From positions 1 through 5,460 of the forward strand of contig JALNWY010000192.1 of NCBI GenBank assembly GCA_023230665.1: a stretch of 5,460 bases of DNA. Direction: 5' to 3'. Each line of letters opens with the position of its first letter. Positions within the stretch are counted from its first letter, which is position 1. Position numbers and translations under genes: made by a program. The DNA comes from Deltaproteobacteria bacterium (GTDB lineage Bacteria > Desulfobacterota > Desulfomonilia > UBA1062). Under the pieces are notes generated by a model. That model did not search any database and was not told the origin of the DNA. It saw only the letters and a program-made list of their open reading frames with translations. Shown here in pieces: positions 1 to 5,331 of this stretch.

Positions 1-971
1 GAAAGCTGCATGATGAAGCTGAAAACATATTTTAACTTTCCAGATGAAACAAGAAAAAGGTTTGCCGCAAAGGCAGCGGCCAGAAACCAGGGCACGCACC
101 ACCTGAACAGCTTGTGCGATATGAGCTGCCAGGAGAACAGGCCATAGGCGGCAGGATTCATCAGCGATGTGTCGGCGAAGAGTGCCGAGATGCCCCGGGT
201 GATGGTGCGCACCTTGCGGTCGAACTCCTTCTTCTCGTCCTTGATGTTGCTGTAGATACCCAGGCTGAGCGGATCGCTAATGCCCCTGAATCCCGAGCGG
301 ATCGAGTTGAGCAGGGTGTTGAAGTCGCTGGGGATATTGGTGGGCCAGTTGCGACACACCTCTTTCCTTGCCGCGAAAAAAGACCCGCTCATGCCCACCA
401 CCGAGTTCACCCGCGACTCGAGCGAGCGCAGCCACATCTCATATTTTACATATGCCCCTTCGCCGCTGATGGCGCCGTCGGGGTTGATAAACCTGTCTTC
501 GCTGCTCACGCATCCCACGCCCTGGTCGGCGAAATTTGCTACAATGCTTTTGATGCCATTCTTATCCAGCATGGTGGCCACGTCGGAAAAAACCATGATA
601 TCTCCCTGGGCCTGCTCTATGGCGCACTTCTGGGCGTTTTCCTTGCCGCCCCGGTGGGATGTGCGCACCAGCTTGATGCCTTTGTCGCCATAGCTCCTGA
701 TGATGTCGTCGGTGGTATCGGTGGATGCATCTGATGCAAAGACGATTTCCAGCCTGTCACGCGGATAGTCCAGCTCCAGGGTGTTGGCGATCTTCTTTTT
801 GAGCCTCTGCTCTTCGTTGAACACGGTCACGATCAGGGTCACTGGCGGGAAATAGTCTTTTTCGGCTTCGACCGTGCGGCTTCTGAATCGGGACAGCGCC
901 ATGAGTATGAGCGGATAGCCCAGATAGGTGTATATGATCAGGGTGACACTTGTCCAAAATAGCGCTAGCAA
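1..971 (-). CDS. Membrane family 2 glycosyltransferase (partial, C-terminus beyond window)
   Basis: This frame stays open for 323 codons from a TTG at 971 and runs off the left edge. An N-terminal membrane segment (about residues 3-26) precedes a GT-A type catalytic domain. Visible motifs are VTVFNEE (48-54) in the nucleotide-binding strand, ASDASTD (79-85), GGKENA (108-113), FSDVAT (128-133) at the metal-binding position, a GMSGSFFAARKE acceptor-loop motif (193-204), SDFN (215-218) and HKLFRW (286-291), which is the (Q/R)xxRW-type motif of processive-like GT2 enzymes. A second hydrophobic stretch starts near 293. The family transfers a sugar from a nucleotide sugar to a lipid-linked or polysaccharide acceptor at the inner membrane; donor and acceptor cannot be told here. 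The TTG start is supported by a perfect AGGAGG seven bases upstream. The gene overlaps the aminotransferase stop by 7 nt, which suggests translational coupling. The family call is secure; the polysaccharide role is inferred from the neighbours. Confidence 0.9.
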   Translation of the reverse strand, partial: MLALFWTSVTLIIYTYLGYPLILMALSRFRSRTVEAEKDYFPPVTLIVTVFNEEQRLKKKIANTLELDYPRDRLEIVFASDASTDTTDDIIRSYGDKGIKLVRTSHRGGKENAQKCAIEQAQGDIMVFSDVATMLDKNGIKSIVANFADQGVGCVSSEDRFINPDGAISGEGAYVKYEMWLRSLESRVNSVVGMSGSFFAARKEVCRNWPTNIPSDFNTLLNSIRSGFRGISDPLSLGIYSNIKDEKKEFDRKVRTITRGISALFADTSLMNPAAYGLFSWQLISHKLFRWCVPWFLAAAFAANLFLVSSGKLKYVFSFIMQL

Positions 972-1522
972 TGATATTCCTCCTGCAGCACAGCCAAGAT
1001 TTTCCGGGCAATGGGGAGCGTTATCCTGCTGTGGGTCGGCAGGGTGATGAGGTTCCTTGCTATCTGTTTTGCGCCAGGCGCCGGTTGGCCGGGATTGGCA
1101 AGATACGTTTTTATGACCGGCTCGGCCGCTATTGCTTCAGGATACATTCTTCTCACGCCAAGCCTGTAGAGCTGCGGACTGATGCGCTTGGGACCTGCAA
1201 AAAACGGGAACCGGGTGTAGACAGGCCCTGCCCCTGCCTGCTCATTCACTGTATGGGTGCTGTCCAGCCCGGACTGATAAACACCTGCAATGGCTCTTCT
1301 GTGAGCGTTGAATGATTCCAAGCCGGCAAGCGAGCTCTTTGCCAGCATCTTCATCGCGGCCGGCATGCCTGATAGGGCAAAGCCCGGATCAAAGACTGTT
1401 TTGCCGAGCCCCAGAGGGAGCTTTTCCATGATGCCGTAGAGCAAAGGATGGACAATGCCTGCACTGCCACGCTTGTGATGAGCTGCCTCCGGCCTTATGC
1501 GCTGCTCGGTGTTGGAATGGTA
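965..1522 (-). CDS. C-terminal half of the aminotransferase (small domain)
   Basis: This frame is open from just after a TGA (1525-1523) to the TAG at 967-965. It carries the C-terminal domain of the same enzyme: a helical stretch with LPLGLGKTVFDPGF, then an ESFNAHRRAIAGVY helix, and near the end ARNLITLPTHSRI, the LPTH-type strand common in DegT family C-termini. A TTG at 1444 could serve as a start, but no clear ribosome site precedes it, and homology-like sequence continues upstream of it (GSAGIVHPLLYGIMEK). I therefore read this as the tail of the split gene and not as an independent protein. Its end overlaps the TTG start and contains the Shine-Dalgarno of the glycosyltransferase. Confidence 0.75.
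   Translation of the reverse strand, partial: YHSNTEQRIRPEAAHHKRGSAGIVHPLLYGIMEKLPLGLGKTVFDPGFALSGMPAAMKMLAKSSLAGLESFNAHRRAIAGVYQSGLDSTHTVNEQAGAGPVYTRFPFFAGPKRISPQLYRLGVRRMYPEAIAAEPVIKTYLANPGQPAPGAKQIARNLITLPTHSRITLPIARKILAVLQEEYHC
979..984 (-). promoter_or_regulatory. Strong Shine-Dalgarno fixing the TTG start of the glycosyltransferase
   Basis: The minus strand reads AGGAGG at 984-979, with seven bases before the TTG at 971. It lies inside the last codons of the upstream aminotransferase frame. No ATG in the glycosyltransferase frame has a comparable site, and the first residues after this TTG form the expected N-terminal membrane segment. Confidence 0.8.
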
Positions 1523-2133
1523 TCAAGTGCATGCTTTTTTCCTGTCAACGCACCCCCGGTCCCTATGGGCAGAGGCTTGCCCCTGCCAAAGCTGAAGATG
1601 CTGAAATCTCCCAGAGCGCCCAGCGGCTTGCTGTTCAGAAAACCACCAAGGCCCTGGGCCGCGTCTTCGATGAGGGGGATGCTGTGCTCGATGGATATAT
1701 CATCAAAATCTTCCCGGGGTTGAGGAATGCCAAAAAGGTGCTGATACACGATTGCCAGGGTTTTGTTTCCTGCCGCGTTTTTGAGCGAGTCTGCATCCGG
1801 GCGGAGCGTCTGCGGGTCCAGGTCATAGACAGAGATTTTGAGCCCTGCCTTTACTACCGAGGCTGCCACTGAATAGCAGGTGTATGCCGGGATGAGCACC
1901 TCATTGCGGTTGCCGGTATCTGCTTTTTTCAATGCTTGGAGAAGCAGGGTCATCAATGCCCTGCCGCTGTTTCCCAGTATGCAGCTCTCAACGCCCAGAT
2001 ATGAGCACAGGTCTTTTTCAAAATCATGGTTTTTTCCAAGCAGCGCATCAATAAATGACTTTGTTGATATGCGGGTTTCCGCCGGGGGGTACCAGAACAA
2101 GGGATTCATGAACGGGTATGCGGGGCCTGACAC
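1495..2133 (-). CDS. N-terminal half of the aminotransferase (PLP-binding core)
   Basis: The 212-residue fragment carries the diagnostic family motifs. NSGRAL (55-60) is the phosphate-binding G-S/T-x-A-L type turn, EVLIPAYTCYSVA (78-90) is the typical strand and loop, IEDAAQGLGG (155-164) includes the aspartate that pairs with the PLP ring nitrogen (Asp157), and FSFGRGKPLPIGTGGAL (180-196) contains the expected Schiff-base lysine, Lys186. Spacing from Lys186 to the GTGG turn matches the SFHxxK...EGG pattern of sugar aminotransferases such as ArnB. I take the GTG at 2133, 7 nt downstream of the FemAB TAG. It has no good Shine-Dalgarno, so coupled re-initiation is likely. An ATG at 2109 is an alternative. 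The final residues before the TAA, IPTPSSA, may already be at or just past the lesion. Confidence 0.8.
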   Translation of the reverse strand: MSGPAYPFMNPLFWYPPAETRISTKSFIDALLGKNHDFEKDLCSYLGVESCILGNSGRALMTLLLQALKKADTGNRNEVLIPAYTCYSVAASVVKAGLKISVYDLDPQTLRPDADSLKNAAGNKTLAIVYQHLFGIPQPREDFDDISIEHSIPLIEDAAQGLGGFLNSKPLGALGDFSIFSFGRGKPLPIGTGGALTGKKHALDTIPTPSSA

Positions 2134-2140
2134 AAAAAGG

Positions 2141-3187
2141 CTACAGGGAGATGAATTTCCTCACCACGGGTCCCAGCCTGTCGGCGAGCGCCTGGGGCAA
2201 CCTTGACCAAGCCTTTTCTGCAATTTTCCGTGCGCCCCCGTTTGATGATGAAAATCGCATTTGATTTTTCTCAGCATGCGCATACCAGAACAAGGTCTCG
2301 GGCATTGCGCCCCACTGCTCTTTGAACCGGTAGGCGCCCTCGTCAGGGGTTGACCTGCCAAAGTCGAACGATTTAAACCCGCTGCTGCAGGCATGCTCCA
2401 GAAAACCCCAGTACAGCAGCATGTTCGGGCTCAGGTTGTTGTATTCTCTCAAGGTCGATGCCCAGGGGATGGAGACCAGGTGACCGCAGTCAAGGACAAT
2501 GCCTGCCGCTATGGGCTGATCTTCGTGATACACCACTCCCACATGAGCTTTCTCTCCAAAGGCTTCGATCACGGCCTGAAACCACTTCTTGGCATGCACG
2601 GGCGACCCCAGGTCTTTCATGTTTTTTGAGAAAACCAGATAGAAAGGATCGATGAGCTCTGATGACCCTATTTGAAAAGCAAGGCCCTCTTTCCGGGGCT
2701 TTTTGATCTGGCTGCGCAGCTTTGACTTGAACGAGCTCCAGAGCGCATTGGATGATTCAGGCAGGTCGAGGCTCATCCTGGCCTTGTGAGTGCTCACGGA
2801 AAACAGCGGCGAATTCTGGAGAAAAGGCACGGCACTGGTGCAGCGAATATCCAGCTCTGCTTTGTGCTGCGTTGCCAGGCCGATGGCGTGGGTGATGAGC
2901 TCATCCACGGCTTCCGGACTGCCGGCCAGGATGCCTCCATAGTCGCAAAACGGCAAAGAGACGAGCACTGCCTTGAGGAAGGGGGGTTTCAAGAGGATAA
3001 GGGGGAAAACGCCTTGAATGCTTTCCTGCTCGTCCTCGGCGATCAGGTACAGGCCGGTGTGGTAATATGCTTTTTCAACCGCCTGTTTCCAGGCAAAGAG
3101 GTGATATGGCCCGCACATGGGGTGAGAAAGCACATAGGTGTCCCATGCTTTGCAGTCAGTGTCCTCAGCCCGGCGAATCCGGATCAA
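2141..3187 (-). CDS. FemAB-like GNAT-fold transferase of the PEP-CTERM/exosortase-associated type
   Basis: The protein has 348 residues. It begins IRIRRAEDTDCKAWD and continues with HPMCGPYHLFAWKQAVEKAY (22-41), the usual opening of the PEP-CTERM-associated FemAB family. Further motifs are KLRSQIKKPRKEGL, FYLVFSKNMKDLGSPVH, SIPWASTLREYNNLSPNM (ending near 256), FDFGRSTPDEGAYRFKEQWG (274-293) and LGPVV near the end. FemAB-type enzymes have two GNAT-like folds; the founding members transfer amino acids from aminoacyl-tRNA to peptidoglycan amines. The substrate of this subfamily is not known, and a role in glycan or lipid decoration is inferred. The frame is open to 3361, but that part overlaps the upstream gene and looks like shadow sequence. 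The TTG at 3187, 4 nt after the upstream stop, matches the family N-terminus and lacks a strong Shine-Dalgarno, as expected for coupled translation. No signal peptide is seen, so it is probably cytoplasmic. Confidence 0.88.
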   Translation of the reverse strand: MIRIRRAEDTDCKAWDTYVLSHPMCGPYHLFAWKQAVEKAYYHTGLYLIAEDEQESIQGVFPLILLKPPFLKAVLVSLPFCDYGGILAGSPEAVDELITHAIGLATQHKAELDIRCTSAVPFLQNSPLFSVSTHKARMSLDLPESSNALWSSFKSKLRSQIKKPRKEGLAFQIGSSELIDPFYLVFSKNMKDLGSPVHAKKWFQAVIEAFGEKAHVGVVYHEDQPIAAGIVLDCGHLVSIPWASTLREYNNLSPNMLLYWGFLEHACSSGFKSFDFGRSTPDEGAYRFKEQWGAMPETLFWYAHAEKNQMRFSSSNGGARKIAEKAWSRLPQALADRLGPVVRKFISL

Positions 3188-3191
3188 GACC

Positions 3192-4118
3192 CTAGAGCCC
3201 CATCCTCTGAACAGCCTTGTTGATGAAGGGCGCAAACTCCCGGGCTGCCTTTGCGTTGCCTTTGCTCGTCGGGTGGCTGTCGCCCGGCCCGCTGGGATAC
3301 ATTGACCAGTTTGACTTGCCGGAGTCTGTGAGGATGTCGTAGTAGTCGAACACCACGACATTATTCAGGGAATAATCCTTGAGCCAACCCTGCTCGATGT
3401 CTTTGAGCCAGTTGTTGAAGTTGCGCGCGCGCAGGCCCACCTTGTCGACAGAGCTCTCGGGTCTGAGCACGCTCTTGATCATGCTCTTGATGCCTGTTCG
3501 GGGCTGCACGAGAGCCGGCGCGGTCAGCACAATGAAGAGTGTATCGGGCTGCGCGCTGAAGTAGCTCAACAGGGACTGATACGTCGCCTTGTAGTTTGCC
3601 GTGGTCTGTTCGCACGAATCCGGGTTGCCGGGAGCAATGCCGTCGGAGTCGACCCGGTTGTTGGGATAGCATGATTTGAACATCACGATCCGGTTCTTGG
3701 TGCTGTCAGTGAAAAACTCGTCCTGATTGCTGCAAACCAGGATCTTGTCCATGTGGTCTCTAAACTTGGCGTTCCAGTGGCAGATATCGGTCTTGTCGCC
3801 GATGAGCGAGCCATAGGATGCCTCGTGCACGATATAGTTGTTTTCCTCAAGCAGCTTGCGCAGGCCACCGCCGTTGGGGTGGCTTGCATAGATACAGCTC
3901 TGGCCGTCTTCTTTGCCCTGCTCGGCAAAGAGATGCCCGCCGCAGGAATGATGGATGAACAGCAGATGGATGGGCTCACGGGGTTTTTCCGAGGAATAGC
4001 TCGACAGGTCAAGGGCCTTTGCATTCATAACACTCTCCGTTCCTTCATTTGATCCGCACGCTGCCAGAGACAGGCATATGAAGGTTAAGGCTATTGGCGC
4101 TATTGATCTTTTCAACAT
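3192..4118 (-). CDS. SGNH/GDSL-like hydrolase lipoprotein
   Basis: The 308-residue protein starts with a lipoprotein signal: Lys/Arg at 3-4, a hydrophobic core and a LAAC lipobox with Cys21. It should be exported and lipid-anchored, probably facing the periplasm. Residues 51-60 (HLLFIHHSCG) look like an SGNH block I strand, with Ser58 as candidate nucleophile in place of the classic GDS. MFKSCYPNN (147-154) fits the block III position with its Asn. GDSHPTSKGN (279-288) supplies a C-terminal Asp280/His282 pair, spaced D-x-H and not the usual D-x-x-H. SGNH enzymes remove or transfer acyl groups, for example acetyl on polysaccharides. Several cysteines (56, 75, 113, 129, 150, 169) could form disulfides. 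The ATG at 4118 is chosen because it gives the signal peptide and follows a G-rich ribosome site (GGGGGGA, six bases away). A longer frame to 4229 has no support. First gene of the operon; exact substrate unknown. Confidence 0.78.
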   Translation of the reverse strand: MLKRSIAPIALTFICLSLAACGSNEGTESVMNAKALDLSSYSSEKPREPIHLLFIHHSCGGHLFAEQGKEDGQSCIYASHPNGGGLRKLLEENNYIVHEASYGSLIGDKTDICHWNAKFRDHMDKILVCSNQDEFFTDSTKNRIVMFKSCYPNNRVDSDGIAPGNPDSCEQTTANYKATYQSLLSYFSAQPDTLFIVLTAPALVQPRTGIKSMIKSVLRPESSVDKVGLRARNFNNWLKDIEQGWLKDYSLNNVVVFDYYDILTDSGKSNWSMYPSGPGDSHPTSKGNAKAAREFAPFINKAVQRMGL

Positions 4119-4154
4119 GCTGATCCCCCCTATGGGATAAAAAAGTAAAAAGCT

Positions 4155-4189
4155 CCGCCACTGCGGGTGTCTCCAACGCTCCCCCACAG
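4155..4189 (-). promoter_or_regulatory. Possible alternative hairpins in the operon leader
   Basis: In the minus-strand transcript, CUGUGGG (4189-4183) can pair with CCCGCAG (4167-4161), a 7-bp stem with one G-U pair and a 15-nt loop. CCGC (4166-4163) can instead pair with GCGG (4158-4155) around a 4-nt loop, followed by AGCTTTTTACTTTTT (4154-4140). The two pairings exclude each other and the second resembles a small intrinsic terminator, so an attenuator is conceivable. The terminator stem has only four pairs, which makes function doubtful. Confidence 0.25.
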
Positions 4190-4229
4190 GATAACAAAAA
4201 TATCCAGAGTAAAGGCTGCCACTTCTCAA

Positions 4230-4258
4230 AATATATAGGGGTGTTCGGCATTGTTCAA
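4230..4258 (-). promoter_or_regulatory. Candidate sigma70 promoter for the polysaccharide operon
   Basis: The minus strand shows TTGAAC (4258-4253), a 17-base spacer and TATATT (4235-4230), a good match to -35 and -10 boxes with ideal spacing. Transcription would begin around 4223, about 105 nt before the lipoprotein ATG. It overlaps the sigma54-like site almost completely. Confidence 0.45.
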
Positions 4259-4263
4259 GCCAA
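4247..4263 (-). promoter_or_regulatory. Candidate sigma54 (-24/-12) promoter for the polysaccharide operon
   Basis: On the minus strand the sequence TTGGCTTGAACAATGCC has GG and GC dinucleotides separated by exactly 10 bases, as in the TGGCACG-N4-TTGCW consensus. The -24 element (TGGCTTG) mismatches at two positions and the -12 element reads ATGCC. Transcription would start near 4236, leaving a leader of about 118 nt. PEP-CTERM/exosortase systems are known to use an NtrC-type regulator (PrsR) with RpoN, so the context fits. The match is imperfect and overlaps a sigma70-like promoter, so only one of the two may be real. Confidence 0.4.
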
Positions 4264-4269
4264 ACTTGA
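4255..4269. repeat. Inverted repeat TCAAG-N5-CTTGA (possible operator)
   Basis: A perfect 5-bp inverted repeat with a 5-base centre lies over the -35/-24 region of the minus-strand promoter candidates. The same half-site recurs at 4312-4316 and 4354-4358. A dimeric regulator could bind here, but the arms are short and could occur by chance. Confidence 0.3.
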
Positions 4270-4380
4270 TGCTGGGAATTGGCCTTTCTTTAACCGAAAA
4301 TATCAGCATTATCAAGGGCGTTCTTGCTGTTGGACAGCCTTGTAGTTGATTTCCTTGAGATTGTGACGTAATCCAAGCTT

Positions 4381-5331
4381 ATGAGGATTCAGGGTGTAAT
4401 ACTTAAGGCCGGCATTCTGGCCGTTCTCCTGGTTGTGCTTTCCGTGCTGCTCTTTGTCGATTTTGGCGCAGAGAGCTCGCGGGTTGCAGATGAGGTGTTC
4501 AACTTCGGGCACCTGCCCCTGTTTGGGGTGACGGCGCTCGTGATCCTCTGGGTGCTCGGGGGCCGCACGTGGCCGGTGCGGGAAAGAAGAAAGTATGCGG
4601 CCGCGTTTGCGGCTGCCTTGGGCCTGGGGGTGGTCACTGAGTTTATCCAGCTCTTTATGCCTGGGCGGTATTTCGAGGTGCAGGATATCGTGTATGATGC
4701 CCTGGGCGCATTCACCTTCCTCGTGTTGGCCTACCCGTTTTCGGGATTATCCAGAAGGAGCGCGCTTGAGTGGAAGGCTGCATGCGCGGGAGTGATCGCG
4801 ATTGCCGCTGTGCCCATTGCCCTGGCTGCTCTGGATGTCCGGCGCATGGAGGGAGAGTTTCCGCTGCTCGGATCTTTTGAGACACGGATCGAAATGGACA
4901 GGTGGAACACGGCGGAATGCCGCGCGGGCAGGGCAAGAGAGCATGCCTCGCATGGAGAGTACGCCCTGAAGGCGCGGCTCGCGCCGGGCGAGTTTCCGGG
5001 GATATCCATGAAATGGCTTGAGGGCGACTGGCAGGGGTATGAGAGGCTGTGCTTTGATGCGTTTCTGGAAGGAGACAGTCCTCTGGCAGTCACGGTGAGG
5101 GTCCATGACGAGATCCACGGCAAATCCGAGCTCCAGAGCTACTCAGACCGCTTCAACAAGCTGCTCGTTCTGCAACCAGGCGCCCAGCAGATCAGGATCG
5201 ACCTGGACGAGGTGAAGACAGCCCCGCAGGGCCGTGAGATGGACATGGGCCGGGTGAGGAATATCTGCGTGTTCGCTTACCGGCTCGGGGAAGAGCGGGT
5301 GGTGTGGTTCGACCACTTCAGACTTGAATAA
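4381..5331 (+). CDS. VanZ-like membrane protein with C-terminal beta-sandwich-like domain
   Basis: The protein has 316 residues. The N-terminal half is VanZ-like, with a first membrane segment (about 9-27), a GHLPLFG stretch (43-49), hydrophobic segments near 47-60 and 74-90, the motif TEFIQLFMPGR (86-96) and VQDIVYDALGA (100-110), matching the family's E-x-x-Q...R...D...N/D-x-x-G-A pattern. A further membrane helix spans about 133-151. Residues 160-316 form a soluble domain rich in alternating strands (GEYALKARL, LAVTVRVHD, QQIRIDLDEV, VVWFDHFRLE). It resembles carbohydrate-binding or CIA30-type beta-sandwiches, probably on the outer face of the membrane. VanZ itself gives low-level teicoplanin resistance, but most VanZ-like proteins are uncharacterised, so no resistance role should be assumed. 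The ATG at 4381 is the first start after an in-frame TAA at 4369-4371; no clear Shine-Dalgarno precedes it. It is divergent from the polysaccharide operon and may share its control region. Confidence 0.85.
   Translation: MRIQGVILKAGILAVLLVVLSVLLFVDFGAESSRVADEVFNFGHLPLFGVTALVILWVLGGRTWPVRERRKYAAAFAAALGLGVVTEFIQLFMPGRYFEVQDIVYDALGAFTFLVLAYPFSGLSRRSALEWKAACAGVIAIAAVPIALAALDVRRMEGEFPLLGSFETRIEMDRWNTAECRAGRAREHASHGEYALKARLAPGEFPGISMKWLEGDWQGYERLCFDAFLEGDSPLAVTVRVHDEIHGKSELQSYSDRFNKLLVLQPGAQQIRIDLDEVKTAPQGREMDMGRVRNICVFAYRLGEERVVWFDHFRLE

Larger units (their letters stand above)
965..2133 (-). pseudogene. DegT/DnrJ/EryC1/StrS-type PLP aminotransferase split by a frameshift
   Basis: Two adjacent minus-strand frames together make one complete aminotransferase of about 385 residues, within the usual size for the family. 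The N-terminal 212 residues hold the PLP-binding core and end at a TAA (1497-1495). The C-terminal part continues in the -1 frame to a TAG at 967-965. That second frame is closed by a TGA at 1525-1523, so the change of frame must lie between 1522 and 1498. A single lost base there would explain it. The family transfers an amino group, usually from glutamate, to a keto-sugar nucleotide, giving amino sugars for surface glycans. The gene starts 7 nt after the FemAB stop and overlaps the glycosyltransferase by 7 nt. Apart from the frame change neither half looks eroded, so this is either a recent mutation or a sequencing or assembly error; in the latter case the gene is intact. Confidence 0.75.
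4119..4380. other. Divergent intergenic control region
   Basis: This 262-bp region separates the minus-strand polysaccharide operon from the plus-strand VanZ-like gene and is more AT-rich than the genes. It holds overlapping promoter candidates for the minus strand, four CTTGA/TCAAG half-sites between 4255 and 4358, and a hairpin pair in the predicted leader of the lipoprotein mRNA. For the plus strand I see only a weak sigma70-like candidate, TTGATG (4266-4271), 17 bases, TTTAAC (4289-4294). There is no clear ribosome site just before the VanZ ATG. No small gene is convincing. Confidence 0.6.

Noticed and set aside
114..734. Long plus-strand open frame of about 206 codons
   Set aside because: It lies antisense to the glycosyltransferase, whose frame holds all the expected family motifs. 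The antisense translation has no recognisable domain and is explained by the high GC of the coding strand.
1534..1540. In-frame slippery heptamer A AAA AAG in the aminotransferase, suggesting programmed -1 frameshifting
   Set aside because: The heptamer is correctly phased, but slipping there reaches a TGA at 1525-1523 after three codons. It cannot join the two halves, since the needed change lies downstream of that TGA.
2786..3223. Plus-strand open frame of about 145 codons
   Set aside because: It is antisense to the start of the FemAB-like gene and the end of the lipoprotein gene, and has no domain or ribosome site.
3188..3361. N-terminal extension of the FemAB-like protein
   Set aside because: The extra 58 residues overlap the upstream gene in another frame, are low-complexity in character, and are absent from the usual family N-terminus, which begins at the TTG at 3187.
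4119..4229. N-terminal extension of the SGNH-like lipoprotein
   Set aside because: Starting at the ATG at 4118 gives a clean lipoprotein signal with a LAAC lipobox and a ribosome site. The extension would bury the signal and would start at or upstream of the predicted transcription start.
4312..4512. Minus-strand open frame of 66 codons across the start of the VanZ-like gene
   Set aside because: It is antisense to the VanZ-like coding region, has no motif or ribosome site, and is of a length expected by chance.
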